Below, in pieces: positions 25,726 to 34,751 of a DNA stretch of 64,000 nucleotides (its first letter is position 1; the number at the start of each line of letters is the position of its first letter). The position numbers and the translations under genes were made by a program. A model generated the notes under the pieces. It did not search any database and had not been told where the DNA came from. It worked only from the letters and a program-made list of their open reading frames with translations. The DNA is from Azospirillum sp. GTDB lineage: Bacteria > Pseudomonadota > Alphaproteobacteria > Azospirillales > Azospirillaceae. The DNA is taken from NCBI GenBank assembly GCA_027486405.1, contig JAIXPD010000062.1, positions 62,001 through 126,000 on the forward strand, read 5' to 3'.

Positions 25726-26730
25726 TCACACCACCGCGCTGACCGGGGCCGGGATGTCGTCGCGGATGCAGGCGATGCGGTGGCCGGGGGCCACCTCCCG
25801 CATGGCGCGGGCGGCGGGTTCGGCGCAGGCGGGCAGGGCGAAGGGGCAGCGGGTGCGGAAGACGCAGCCCGACGGCGGGTTCATCGGGCTGGGGATGTCG
25901 CCGTCCAGCAGCACCCGGTTGCGCGGGGCGTCCGGGTCGGGCGTGGGGGCCGCCGACAGCAGCGCCAGCGTGTAGGGGTGGCGCGGGCGGTCGTACAGGG
26001 ATTCGCTGGGGGCGATTTCCATCATCCGGCCCAGATACATCACCGCCACCCGGTCGCTGATGTAACGCACCACCGCCAGATCATGGGCGATGAACAGCAC
26101 CGCCAGCCCCAATTCCTGCTGAAGATCGCGCAGCAGATTGACCACCTGGGCCTGCACCGACACGTCGAGTGCCGACACCGGTTCGTCGGCGACGATGAAG
26201 TCCGGTTCCACCGCCAACGCACGGGCGATGCCGATGCGCTGGCGCTGACCGCCGGAAAACTCGTGCGGGAAGCGGTCCATCGCGTCGGCGGTCAAGCCGA
26301 CCTTTTGCAAAAGGGCGGCGATGCGGTCGCGCCGGTCTTCCTTCGTGCCGATGCCGTGGATGTCCAGCGCCTCGCCGATCACGTCGCGCACGCGCTGGCG
26401 CGGGTCGAGGCTGGCGTAGGGATCCTGGAAAACGATCTGCATCCGGCGGCGCTGCGCCCGCATCGCCTCCTTCGACAGGCCGGTGATTTCCTGCCCGTCG
26501 AAACGGATCGACCCGGCGGTCGGCTCCAGCAGGCGCAGGATGCTGCGCCCGGCGGTGGTCTTGCCCGATCCGGATTCCCCGACCAGCCCGACGACCTCGC
26601 CCCGGTGGATGTCGAGCGACAAATCGTCCACCGCGTTGACCCAGGCGACCGGGCGTTGCAGCAGACCGCCCCGGATGGGGAAACGCTTTTGCAGGTTGCG
26701 GATGCGCAGCAGCGGTTCGGCGTTCGTCAT
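25726..26730 (-). CDS. Oligopeptide-type ABC transporter ATPase (DppF/OppF)
   Basis: ATP-binding subunit of the importer encoded in this gene set. It has 334 residues from ATG 26730, with GGAGGG eight bases upstream. The start overlaps the stop of the other ATPase gene (ATGA). Walker A is GESGSGKTT, the signature is [10 protein letters not shown] and Walker B is [14 protein letters not shown]-terminal oligopeptide-transporter extension with the Cys-rich segment [14 protein letters not shown] is typical of DppF/OppF and may carry an iron-sulphur cluster as in other members. It probably pairs with the neighbouring DppD-like ATPase. Confidence 0.93.
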   Translation of the reverse strand: MTNAEPLLRIRNLQKRFPIRGGLLQRPVAWVNAVDDLSLDIHRGEVVGLVGESGSGKTTAGRSILRLLEPTAGSIRFDGQEITGLSKEAMRAQRRRMQIVFQDPYASLDPRQRVRDVIGEALDIHGIGTKEDRRDRIAALLQKVGLTADAMDRFPHEFSGGQRQRIGIARALAVEPDFIVADEPVSALDVSVQAQVVNLLRDLQQELGLAVLFIAHDLAVVRYISDRVAVMYLGRMMEIAPSESLYDRPRHPYTLALLSAAPTPDPDAPRNRVLLDGDIPSPMNPPSGCVFRTRCPFALPACAEPAARAMREVAPGHRIACIRDDIPAPVSAVV

Positions 26731-27746
26731 CAGATTTCCCTCCAACGGCGGCAGCGGGCGGTGTGGCCGGGTTCGACCAACTCCAGTGCTGGTTCTTCGG
26801 CGGCGGTGCAGGCGGGCTGCGCGTGGGCGCAGCGCGGGGCGAAGACGCAGCCGCCGGGCCGCGCCGTCGGGCTGGGGACGGTGCCGGGGATCGCCTCCAA
26901 CCGGGCCGACGCGCCCTTGCCCTGGCCCAGATGCGGCATGCAGGCCAGCAGGCCGCGCGTGTAGGGGTGGCGGGGGTTCTTGAACAGCGACCGCACGTCG
27001 CCTTCCTCCACCACCCGCCCGGCGTACATCACCGCCACCCGGTGGGCGATCTCGGCGACGACGCCCAGATTGTGGGTGATGAACAGGATGGAGGTGCCGG
27101 TGTCGGCCTGAAGCCGCCGCATCAGGTCCAGGATCTGCGCCTGGATGGTGACGTCCAACGCGGTGGTCGGCTCGTCGGCGATGAGCAGGGTGGGGCGGCA
27201 GGCCAGCGCCATGGCGATCATCACCCGCTGGCGCATGCCGCCGGACATCTGGTGCGGATACTCGTCGATCCGCCGGTCCGCCGCCGGGATGCCAACCATC
27301 TTGAGCATCGCCAAGGCCGCCGCGCGGGCGGCGGGACGGTCGAGCTTCTGATGCAGGCGCAGGGTTTCGCCGATCTGGTCGCCGACGGTGTAGACCGGGT
27401 TCAGCGAGGTCATCGGCTCCTGAAAGATCATGCCGATCTCGTTGCCCCGGATGGAGCGCATCAGCGATTCCGGGGCCTTGGCCAGATCATGCACCGATCC
27501 GTCGCGGCGGCGGAACAGGATCTCCCCCCCGGCGATGCGGCCCGGCGGCGATTGGATCAGCCGCATGGCCGACAGGCTGGTGACGGATTTGCCGCTGCCG
27601 GATTCGCCGACCACGGCCAGGGTTTCGTTCCGGCGGACGGTGAAGGACACGCCGTCCACCGCCTTCGACACGCCCCGGTCGGTGGCGAAATGGGTTTGCA
27701 GGTTGCGGATGTCGAGCGTGACATCGCTGTCGGTGAGCGTGGCCAT
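26730..27746 (-). CDS. Oligopeptide-type ABC transporter ATPase (DppD/OppD)
   Basis: Second ATPase of the importer, 338 residues from ATG 27746. The open frame continues far upstream but is antisense-type shadow there. Walker A is GESGSGKSV, the Q-loop segment is [10 protein letters not shown], the signature is MSGGMRQRV and Walker B is [12 protein letters not shown]. The C-terminal Cys-containing segment [16 protein letters not shown] matches the DppD/OppD family. It lies 65 bases downstream of the PLP-enzyme gene and overlaps the next ATPase gene. Confidence 0.93.
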   Translation of the reverse strand: MATLTDSDVTLDIRNLQTHFATDRGVSKAVDGVSFTVRRNETLAVVGESGSGKSVTSLSAMRLIQSPPGRIAGGEILFRRRDGSVHDLAKAPESLMRSIRGNEIGMIFQEPMTSLNPVYTVGDQIGETLRLHQKLDRPAARAAALAMLKMVGIPAADRRIDEYPHQMSGGMRQRVMIAMALACRPTLLIADEPTTALDVTIQAQILDLMRRLQADTGTSILFITHNLGVVAEIAHRVAVMYAGRVVEEGDVRSLFKNPRHPYTRGLLACMPHLGQGKGASARLEAIPGTVPSPTARPGGCVFAPRCAHAQPACTAAEEPALELVEPGHTARCRRWREI

Positions 27747-27811
27747 CGGCGTGCCTTCCCTTGTCGCTGGTCCTGATCGCTGGTCCTGGTCGCAAGTCCC
27801 TGACGCAAATC

Positions 27812-28870
27812 TCAGCGCGTGCAGCCGCGCGCGGCCACCGGCCAGTCGCCGATCCATTCGCCGCCGCGCGTCACCGCCATGGCGTCGTGCAGGTTGGTGA
27901 CGACGCAGACATGGTTCGGCAGGATGCGCACGCGGTCGCCGATCACGGGCTTGGTGGCGCAGCGCGACAGATCGACGACGGCGTGCTCCTCGTTCACGCG
28001 GGTGATGACGGCGTCGGGGTAATCCAGGATCAGGCCGAAGCCTTCGCCCACCGATGGGGCCACCCGGTCGCTCGACAGGGTTTTCGACCCGCTGTCGAGG
28101 ATGGCGCGGTCGGGCGTCGGGCGGCTGACCACGGTGGCGTGCACATGCACGGCGCATTCCTCCAGCGTCGCCACCCCGGCCCCGACGGTGGCGCGGTCCT
28201 GATAGATGTAGGTGCCGACGCGCAGTTCGGTCACGCCGGGCAGGGTGTGGGTGTCCCAGCAGCCGGGGGTTCCGCCGACCGACACGGTGGTGATCGGGAT
28301 CGCCGCCTGCTCGAACAGGGCGCGGGCGGCGGTGACGAAGGGAACGGTCTGCGGCCCGCGCGGGTAGGTCATCAGGCCCCGGAAGGCGAGCGGGCCGTTG
28401 CCGTGGGCGCGGCGGGCCAGCGCCAGCGCCTCGTCGGGCGTCTGCACGCCGCAGCGGCCGTCGCCGCTGTCGAATTCGATGAGGATGCCGATTTCCACCC
28501 CGGCCTGATGGGCGGCGGCGGCCACGGTGTCGAGCGCCACGGCGTTGTCCAGCGACACGGTCAGCCGGGTCTTGCGCGCCAGTTCGGCCAGCGGGGCGAT
28601 CTTGGACGCGCCGACGATGGGGTAGGTGATCAGGATGTCGGCGCAACCGGCCTCCGCCATCACCAGGGCCTCGGAAATCTTCTGGCAGGTGATGCCGACG
28701 GCCCCCAGCTCGATCTGGCGGCGGGCGAAGTGCGGCAGCTTGTGGGTCTTGATGTGCGGGCGCAGCGCCAACCCGTGCTGGTCGCAATAGCGCTGCATCT
28801 TGGCGAGGTTGTGCTCCACCCGGTCGAGGTCGATGACGGGAACGGGGGTGTCGAGATCGTCAACGCGCAT
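27812..28870 (-). CDS. PLP enzyme of the D-serine dehydratase/D-threonine aldolase family
   Basis: Fold-type III PLP protein of 352 residues (ATG 28870, GGAG nine bases upstream). The N-terminal alanine-racemase-like barrel carries the PLP lysine in RPHIKTHK. The C-terminal domain has the metal-site signature PNHVC, with His320 and Cys322. In characterised eukaryotic D-serine dehydratase the zinc ligands form a His-x-Cys pair, while D-threonine aldolases use His-x-Asp, so the sequence favours the dehydratase-like site. A RidA gene next door fits enamine release by a dehydratase. Substrate assignment remains inference. Confidence 0.85.
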   Translation of the reverse strand: MRVDDLDTPVPVIDLDRVEHNLAKMQRYCDQHGLALRPHIKTHKLPHFARRQIELGAVGITCQKISEALVMAEAGCADILITYPIVGASKIAPLAELARKTRLTVSLDNAVALDTVAAAAHQAGVEIGILIEFDSGDGRCGVQTPDEALALARRAHGNGPLAFRGLMTYPRGPQTVPFVTAARALFEQAAIPITTVSVGGTPGCWDTHTLPGVTELRVGTYIYQDRATVGAGVATLEECAVHVHATVVSRPTPDRAILDSGSKTLSSDRVAPSVGEGFGLILDYPDAVITRVNEEHAVVDLSRCATKPVIGDRVRILPNHVCVVTNLHDAMAVTRGGEWIGDWPVAARGCTR

Positions 28871-28894
28871 GGCGGGCGGCTCCGGGGATCGGGG

Positions 28895-28938
28895 AAAAAG
28901 CCCCCCTCGCAAAGGGGATCTGGGAACCGCGAGGGGGG
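28895..28938 (-). terminator. Intrinsic terminator or attenuator inside the D-amino-acid gene set
   Basis: Perfect ten-pair stem CCCCCCTCGC/GCGAGGGGGG (28901-28910 with 28929-28938) and an 18-base loop. On the minus strand the stem is followed by CTTTTTCC. It lies between ridA and the PLP-enzyme gene, upstream of both ATPase genes. Confidence 0.7.
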
Positions 28939-28954
28939 TGGAGGAGTGGAGATG

Positions 28955-29338
28955 TTACGCCGACGGCAGCACGGCGACGCAGTCGATTTCAACCTGGATG
29001 CCGTTCAGCACGCAGCCGATGGTGGTGCGGGCGGGCGGGGCGTCCGGGAAAAACTCGGTGTAGAGGGCGTTGTATTCCTGGAAACGCCCGAGATCGCTGA
29101 GGTAGCTGTTGACCTTGACGACGTGCGCCAGATCGGTCCCGGCGGCCTTCAGGATGATCTCCAGATTGCGCAGGGTCTGGCGGACCTCCTCGGCGAAGGT
29201 CGGCGGCAGTTCGCCGGTCTCCGGGTGGTGCGGCCCCTGGCCCGAGACATAGACGAAGCCGTTGGCGATGATGGCGTGGCTGTACTGGCCGGCGGGCTTG
29301 GCGCCCTTTTCGGCGAAAATCGGCTGACGGTTGGTCAT
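28955..29338 (-). CDS. ridA: RidA/YjgF family enamine/imine deaminase
   Basis: Hydrolyses reactive enamines and imines such as 2-aminoacrylate to keto acids. The 127-residue single-domain protein starts at ATG 29338. Family landmarks are GQYSHAII near the N-terminus, VYVSGQGP, VKVNSYLSDL, and the C-terminal PARTTIGCVLNGIQVEIDCVA, with the substrate-anchoring Arg in PARTT. Its place between a D-amino-acid deacylase and a PLP enzyme suggests it detoxifies products of the latter. Confidence 0.93.
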   Translation of the reverse strand: MTNRQPIFAEKGAKPAGQYSHAIIANGFVYVSGQGPHHPETGELPPTFAEEVRQTLRNLEIILKAAGTDLAHVVKVNSYLSDLGRFQEYNALYTEFFPDAPPARTTIGCVLNGIQVEIDCVAVLPSA

Positions 29339-29388
29339 GAATCCTCACAGGTGAAAAAAACGCGGTGAAGGGGGAAACGCTGACGGGA

Positions 29389-30996
29389 TCAGCGGGCGGC
29401 GCGCGTCAGCGTCCTGCCGGGGCGCGCGCCGGTCGGTGCGCCGTTGCGCCGGACGAAGGTTCCGGCGACGAGCACATCGGTGATGCCGTGCGGCGGCTGC
29501 GTCGGATCCTGGAAGGTCGCGCGGTCGCACACGTCGGCGGTGAACAGGGTCAGGTCGGCGGTCAGGCCGGGGCGCAGCAGCCCGCGCGTGGACAGGCCAA
29601 AGCGTTGGGCCGGAACGGCGGTCATGTGCCGCACCGCCTCCTCCAGCCGCAAACCGCCCTCGCCCCGCTGCGCGCGGGCGAGGTAGCGCGGGAAGCTGCC
29701 GAAGGCGCGCGGGTGCGGCTTGCCGGTCTCGCGCGGCAGCCCGTCCGACCCCAGCATGTGCAGCGGGTGCGACAGGGCGGTGTCGAGGTCGCCGGTGTCG
29801 AGCTGGAACATGACGATGTTGGTCTGGCCCCGGTCGGCGGCGATCAGCCAGGCCAGCGCGTCGAACGGGGCGGCGCGGCGGTCGTCGGCGATCTCGGCCA
29901 GCGAGCGGCCCTCCAGCGGGCGCAGATCCTCAGCACCGACACCGCCGATCCGCACATTCTCCCAACCGATCAGGCAGATCTTGGATTCCCAGCCGGGATC
30001 GGCCGGGGCGTCGCCCGCCTCAACCGCGCGGCGCAGGGCGGTCCGGCCCTCGGGATCGGCCAACCGGGCGAGCAACGCCTCCACCCCGCCCGCCAACGCC
30101 GAGGGCGGCAGCAGTTGCAGGATGGTGCTGGACCCGGCGGGGTAGGGGTACATGTCGAAACTGACGTCCACCCCGCCCTTGCGGGCGATCTCCAACCGGT
30201 CGATGGCGCGCGGCAGGCTGCCCCAATAGGGCCGGCCGGCGGCCTGTAGGTGGGACAGCAGGCCGCTGGCCTTGCCGCTGGTCAGCAGATCGACGAACTC
30301 GTCCACCGACGCGATCAACCCGCCCTCATAGGAGCGGACATGCGCGGTCAGCAGCGCGCCATGGGCGGCGACCACCTCGGTCAGGCGCAGCAGCTCCGCG
30401 CGGTCGGCCCAGGCGCTGGGCGGATAGACCAGTCCCAGCGACAGGCCATGCGCGCCCTGCGCCAACTGGTCGGCCAGCAGGGCGGCCATGGCTTCCCGCT
30501 CGTCGGCCGTGGCCGGGCGGTTCTGCCAGCCCATCACCGCCAGACGCAGGGCGGCGTGGCCGACCAGCGAGATCAGGTTGATGGCGACCCCGCGCCCGTC
30601 CACCGCCGCGCGGTAGGCGGCGAAATCGGCGAAGCTTTCCTCCGGGGCGACCCGGCCCAGCAGATTGCCGACATGCTCGCGCAGGGCGTCGGCGCTGGCC
30701 GGGCGCTGCGGGTACAGCCCGAAGGAGCAGTTGCCGACCACCACTCCGGTCACGCCCTGCGCCACCTTTTCCGGGCGGTCGGGCTGGCGCAGATAGACAA
30801 GGTCGTCGTGGGCGTGGGCGTCGATGAAGCCGGGGGCGAGATAACGCTCGTCGGCGTCGATCACCTCGGCCTCACCCGCCTCCAGGCCGGGGCCGATGGC
30901 GGCGATGCGGTCGCCCTCGGTCAACAGGTCGGCGCGAAACCAGGGCGCGCCGGTCCCGTCGATCACGCGGGCGTTGCGGATCAGGATGGGGCGCAT
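29389..30996 (-). CDS. N-acyl-D-amino-acid deacylase (amidohydrolase superfamily)
   Basis: Zinc amidohydrolase of 535 residues, expected to remove acyl groups from N-acyl-D-amino acids in the cytosol. The ATG overlaps the stop of the permease gene by one base (TGATG). The metal-binding HAHDD motif lies in GFIDAHAHDDL, and VVGNCSFGLYP contains the family Cys that acts as a metal ligand in the Alcaligenes enzyme. VRSYEGG, MYPYPAGSS and MLGSDGLPRE are further D-aminoacylase motifs. Linkage to an ABC importer suggests imported acylated D-amino acids or D-peptides as substrates. Confidence 0.9.
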   Translation of the reverse strand: MRPILIRNARVIDGTGAPWFRADLLTEGDRIAAIGPGLEAGEAEVIDADERYLAPGFIDAHAHDDLVYLRQPDRPEKVAQGVTGVVVGNCSFGLYPQRPASADALREHVGNLLGRVAPEESFADFAAYRAAVDGRGVAINLISLVGHAALRLAVMGWQNRPATADEREAMAALLADQLAQGAHGLSLGLVYPPSAWADRAELLRLTEVVAAHGALLTAHVRSYEGGLIASVDEFVDLLTSGKASGLLSHLQAAGRPYWGSLPRAIDRLEIARKGGVDVSFDMYPYPAGSSTILQLLPPSALAGGVEALLARLADPEGRTALRRAVEAGDAPADPGWESKICLIGWENVRIGGVGAEDLRPLEGRSLAEIADDRRAAPFDALAWLIAADRGQTNIVMFQLDTGDLDTALSHPLHMLGSDGLPRETGKPHPRAFGSFPRYLARAQRGEGGLRLEEAVRHMTAVPAQRFGLSTRGLLRPGLTADLTLFTADVCDRATFQDPTQPPHGITDVLVAGTFVRRNGAPTGARPGRTLTRAAR

Positions 30997-31895
30997 CACG
31001 ACACCTTTTGCAGGCGGGGATCGAGCGCGTCGCGCAGCCCGTCGCCGACGATCTGGAGCGCCAGCACCGTCAGCACGATGGCCAGACCGGGGAACAGCAC
31101 CAGCCAGTCGGCCTGTTGGAAATACTGCTGCGCCCCGGCGATCATGTTGCCCCAGGTCGGCGTCGTCGGCGGCACGCCCACCCCCAGGAAGGACAGGGCG
31201 GCTTCGGTCAGGATGGCGTAGGCGAAAATGAAGGTTGCCTGGACGATGATCGGCGAGATCAGGTTGGGCAGGATGTGGCCGAAGACGATGCGCGGGGTGG
31301 ACGCGCCCAGCGCGGTCGCCGCCTCGACATAGGGCATCTCGCGCACCACCAGGGCGGCGGCGCGGACGACGCGGGCCACGCGCGGGGTGTAGACGATGCC
31401 CAGCGCCAACACGACGTTGTAGAGCGACGGCCCCAACCCGGCCATGAAGGCGATGGCGAGCAGAATGTCGGGGAAGGCCATCAGCGCGTCGGTCAACCGC
31501 ATCACCACGCCATCCAGGGCGCGGACATAGCCCGCCATCAGCCCCATCAGCGTGCCCATCGTCACCGCGACCACCACCACCAGCAGCCCGACCAGCAGGG
31601 AGAGCTGCGCGCCCTCCATGATGCGGGACAGCACGTCGCGCCCGAACTCGTCGGTGCCGAACAGGTGCCCGGCGGCGGGCGGCTTCATCCGGTTGAGGAT
31701 GTCCATCTTCATCGGATCATAGGGCGCCAGCCATGGGGCGAGCGCGGCGACGGCCAGGATGGCGGCGAGGACGGCGAGGGCGACGACCACCAGCGGACGG
31801 CGCAGCAGTTGGCGCAGCAGCAGCGCCATCGGCGACCGGCCTTGCGCGGAGGATCCACCGCCAACGGCGGGGGCGGCGCTGGGAAGGCTTGCCAT
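30996..31895 (-). CDS. Oligopeptide-type ABC transporter permease (DppC/OppC)
   Basis: Inner-membrane permease of 299 residues. The N-terminal membrane helix is followed by a periplasmic segment with the family motif HLFGTDEFGRDVLSRI, then five helices. The ATPase-contact EAA loop reads EAATALGASTPRIVFGHILP. A Gly/Ser-rich leader of about 22 residues precedes the core. It lies 14 bases after the DppB-like gene and overlaps the deacylase gene. Confidence 0.93.
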   Translation of the reverse strand: MASLPSAAPAVGGGSSAQGRSPMALLLRQLLRRPLVVVALAVLAAILAVAALAPWLAPYDPMKMDILNRMKPPAAGHLFGTDEFGRDVLSRIMEGAQLSLLVGLLVVVVAVTMGTLMGLMAGYVRALDGVVMRLTDALMAFPDILLAIAFMAGLGPSLYNVVLALGIVYTPRVARVVRAAALVVREMPYVEAATALGASTPRIVFGHILPNLISPIIVQATFIFAYAILTEAALSFLGVGVPPTTPTWGNMIAGAQQYFQQADWLVLFPGLAIVLTVLALQIVGDGLRDALDPRLQKVS

Positions 31896-31909
31896 GACGG
31901 CCCCCTTTC

Positions 31910-32851
31910 TCAGTAACGGACGCGCGGATCGACCACCGCGTACAGCAGATCGACCGACAGGTTGATGAGGACGTAGATGCCCGAAACGACCAGCAAGGCC
32001 CCCTGGATCACCGGGTAATCCCGGCGCAGCACGGCGGACACGATCAGGTTGCCCACACCGGGCAGGCCGAAGACGGTTTCCGTCACGATGGCCCCGGCGA
32101 TCATCACGGCGGCGGTCAGGCCGATCACCGTCAGGATCGGGATCATCGCGTTGCGCAGCGCGTGTTTCAGCACCACGACCAGCGGCGACAGCCCCTTGGC
32201 CCGCGCGGTCCGCACGTAATCGTCGCTCAGCACGTCCAGCATGCTGGTGCGGGTGAAGCGCAGGATCAGGGCGGAGTTGGGGATGCCCAGCGCCACGGCG
32301 GGCAGCACCAGATGGCGCAACCGCTCAAGCAGGCTGGCGTCGGGCGGGCCGTACCCGGCGACCGGGAACCACGGCAGATCGACGGCCAGATATTTGATGA
32401 GGGTCAGGCCGATCCAGAAGCTCGGCACGCTGGCGGCCAGCATGGCGATGCCGATGGCGGTCTGATCGACCCAGCGCCCGCGCATCGCCGCCGACAGGAT
32501 GCCGATCGGCACGCCGATGGCCACGGCGATGCTGACCGACATCAGCGTCAGCAGCGCGGTCAGTTCCGACCGTTCGGCCAGCGCCTGGGCCACGGGCCGG
32601 TTGAGGAAGATCGACTGACCCAGATCGAAATGGGCGATCTGGCTGAGATAAATGAGAAATTGGCTGTAGAGCGGCTGATCCAGCCCCAAACGGCCGCGCA
32701 GGGCGGCGATGTCGTCCGGGGTGGCCGACGATCCCAGCATGACGGCGGCCGGATCGCCCGGCACGACGCGGGCGATCACAAAGACCACCGCCGCGACGAT
32801 CAGCATGACCAGCATCATGCCGGCAAGCCGGCGTGCGACGTAAACAAACAT
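31910..32851 (-). CDS. Oligopeptide-type ABC transporter permease (DppB/OppB)
   Basis: Inner-membrane permease of 313 residues from ATG 32851. The open frame extends upstream past the end of the binding-protein gene but has no conserved content there. It shows the typical N-terminal VARRLAGMMLVMLIVA helix, VVPGDPAAVMLG, and an EAA loop YVRTARAKGLSPLVVVLKHA. The C-terminus ends VDLLYAVVDPRVRY, as is usual for DppB. It is 74 bases from the binding-protein gene. That gap contains a GC hairpin (32872-32877 with 32896-32901) that may stabilise the upstream mRNA. Confidence 0.93.
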   Translation of the reverse strand: MFVYVARRLAGMMLVMLIVAAVVFVIARVVPGDPAAVMLGSSATPDDIAALRGRLGLDQPLYSQFLIYLSQIAHFDLGQSIFLNRPVAQALAERSELTALLTLMSVSIAVAIGVPIGILSAAMRGRWVDQTAIGIAMLAASVPSFWIGLTLIKYLAVDLPWFPVAGYGPPDASLLERLRHLVLPAVALGIPNSALILRFTRTSMLDVLSDDYVRTARAKGLSPLVVVLKHALRNAMIPILTVIGLTAAVMIAGAIVTETVFGLPGVGNLIVSAVLRRDYPVIQGALLVVSGIYVLINLSVDLLYAVVDPRVRY

Positions 32852-32925
32852 GGCTGTGGTCCCGTCTGTGCGCCCCCCGACCGCCGAAACGGACAGGGGG
32901 CGGCAGGGCGTGAAGAAAACGGCCC

Positions 32926-34482
32926 TCAGTTCGACAGTTCGGCGTTCCAGAAGAACGGCCAGGGGGCCGGGGTGTAGCCCTTCAGCTTGTCGGTGGCGGC
33001 GGCGAGGTTGTAGAAGTCGCCGACCTTGATGCTCGGCACCTCGGTGTAGAAGCGGTTCTGCAAGGCCACCCACTTGTCCTTGCGGGTGTTCGCGTCGGTT
33101 TCGCGGTTGAAGGCGGCCAGCGCGTCGCGCTTCTCCGCGCTGTCCCACCAGCCGGGATAGCTGGGGTTCAGAACGGTGATGAGCGAGGGTTCCGGAACGA
33201 AGGTGTGATAGGTGAAAAAGGCGTCCCACGCCTTTTCGTCGCCGCGTTTTTGCAGCAGCGTCGCCCAATCCAACACCTGCAAATCCACCGTGAAGCCCGC
33301 CGCCTGCAACTGGGCCTGGGCGACCAGGCTCATCTTGTAGAGGAAGTCATACTGGGTGGAGGTCATGATGCGGATCGGCTCGCCCTTGTACCCCGCCGTC
33401 TTGCGCAGTTCGGCGGCCTTTTTCGGGCTGCCTTCGCGGTAGGGCTTGGCGCTGGCCGCGTCGTAATAGGGTGTGCCCTGGCTGTAGATCGACCCTTCGG
33501 CGGCGAAAAAGGCCGGATCGCCGAAGCCGGCCAGCATCATGTCGCTGGGGCCGACCGCCGCCAGCACCGCTTGACGCAGAGTCTGGTTGGCCATGACGCC
33601 GGTCTTGGTGTTCATGATCATCAGCGGAAAGCCGAAGGGCTTGACGATCACCGGCTTGACGCTGGTCGAATTTTTGAAGCGCCCCAGCATTTCGGCGGGC
33701 AGGCTGTCGGCGAACTGGTACTGACCGGCCAGCATCCCGGCCACGCGGGTGGCGGCGTTGGGGACCGGGACGAAGCGCACCTCGCCGATCTTGGCCGCGC
33801 GCGCGCCGCCATAGCCGCTCGCCGGGCCGGTGGGGGAGGCGTAACCGTCAAAACGAACCAAACGGATGTGCTGGTCGGGCTTGTGTTCCAACAGCTTGTA
33901 GGGGCCGGTGCCGATGAATTGCTTCAACGGTGCGGCCCCGTCGACGACGCCGCGCGGAACGATGGCGGCGGCCCCGTTGCTCATCGCCAGCAGCGACAGC
34001 AGCGGGGTGTAGGGTTCCTTCAGCGTCAGGGTGACGGTGGTCGGGTTGGTGACGGCGATGGCCTCGATCATCGGGGCGACGCTCTTGCCGCGCGGCGACA
34101 GCTTGGTCCAGCGTTCCAGCGACGCGGCCACATCCTCGGCGGTCATGGCGCTGCCGTCGTGGAAGGTCACGCCGGTGCGCAGCGGAAAGGCGTAGCTCTT
34201 GCCATCCGCGCCGATGGTCGGCAGGGCCGAGGCGAGCAGCGGCGTCACCTTCCATTCGGCGTCGAAGGTGTAAAGCGTCTCGAACACATGCTGCGTGATG
34301 ATGCTGACGAGGTCGGAGGTGACGCCGACGGGGTCGAGCGTGGGCGGTTCGCCAATCGTCGCCACCGTGACGACGGAGGACGGCTGCTGCGCCAGCGCGA
34401 CGCCGACCGGCGTGGCAACGGCGCTGGCCAGCAACGTGGCCCCCAGCAAGGTGGTGTGCAGGCTACGGGTGAACGGCTTCAT
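32926..34482 (-). CDS. Periplasmic substrate-binding protein, oligopeptide family (SBP_bac_5)
   Basis: Ligand-capture component of the importer, 518 residues from ATG 34482, with a strong purine-rich site (GGAGGGGAG). A Sec signal peptide ends near VALAQ. The mature protein has the family pattern: TIGEPPTLDPVG near the N-terminus, the VTFHDGSAMTAEDV segment, GTGPYKL, and a C-terminal lobe ending in PFFWNAELSN. The specificity cannot be read from sequence, but the downstream deacylase points to D-amino-acid derivatives. It is the first gene of the set, facing the iclR-type regulator. Confidence 0.92.
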   Translation of the reverse strand: MKPFTRSLHTTLLGATLLASAVATPVGVALAQQPSSVVTVATIGEPPTLDPVGVTSDLVSIITQHVFETLYTFDAEWKVTPLLASALPTIGADGKSYAFPLRTGVTFHDGSAMTAEDVAASLERWTKLSPRGKSVAPMIEAIAVTNPTTVTLTLKEPYTPLLSLLAMSNGAAAIVPRGVVDGAAPLKQFIGTGPYKLLEHKPDQHIRLVRFDGYASPTGPASGYGGARAAKIGEVRFVPVPNAATRVAGMLAGQYQFADSLPAEMLGRFKNSTSVKPVIVKPFGFPLMIMNTKTGVMANQTLRQAVLAAVGPSDMMLAGFGDPAFFAAEGSIYSQGTPYYDAASAKPYREGSPKKAAELRKTAGYKGEPIRIMTSTQYDFLYKMSLVAQAQLQAAGFTVDLQVLDWATLLQKRGDEKAWDAFFTYHTFVPEPSLITVLNPSYPGWWDSAEKRDALAAFNRETDANTRKDKWVALQNRFYTEVPSIKVGDFYNLAAATDKLKGYTPAPWPFFWNAELSN

Positions 34483-34590
34483 CGAGACTCCCCTCCGCGT
34501 GATGGACCGGCGCTGTGGCGCGGTGTGCGTGCCGTCCGGCGCTTCCCTGGCTGTCCGTTTCGGTCTTGCCGCTCTCCAGAGCAGAAATCC

Positions 34591-34643
34591 GATATTTCGG
34601 ACATTGATCTTGTATTCCGGACAAACAGACGGTATATCGGACA
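34591..34643. promoter_or_regulatory. Three 13-bp repeats at 20-bp spacing, candidate IclR-family operators
   Basis: Cores at 34591-34603, 34611-34623 and 34631-34643 share the pattern nnTATnYCGGACA. The exact 20-base spacing places them on one face of the helix. The first is part of a dyad, TCCGATATTTCGGA. The array sits centrally in the divergent region, 109 bases from the binding-protein start and 109 bases from the regulator start I chose. Confidence 0.6.
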
Positions 34644-34751
34644 AAGAGCGCTCGCAAGCCGAAAATGCGCGTGCTAAGCAATAAGCGTCATCGTCCTGTC
34701 ACAGCCGGGGCGGGGCGGTGGATTCACAGGTGGGCAAGCGGGACGGGCGGC

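Noticed and set aside
27747..28787. Upstream extension of the DppD-like ATPase frame
   Set aside because: It overlaps the PLP-enzyme gene in another frame and reads as Arg/Pro-rich shadow. The ATG at 27746 starts the conserved ATPase.
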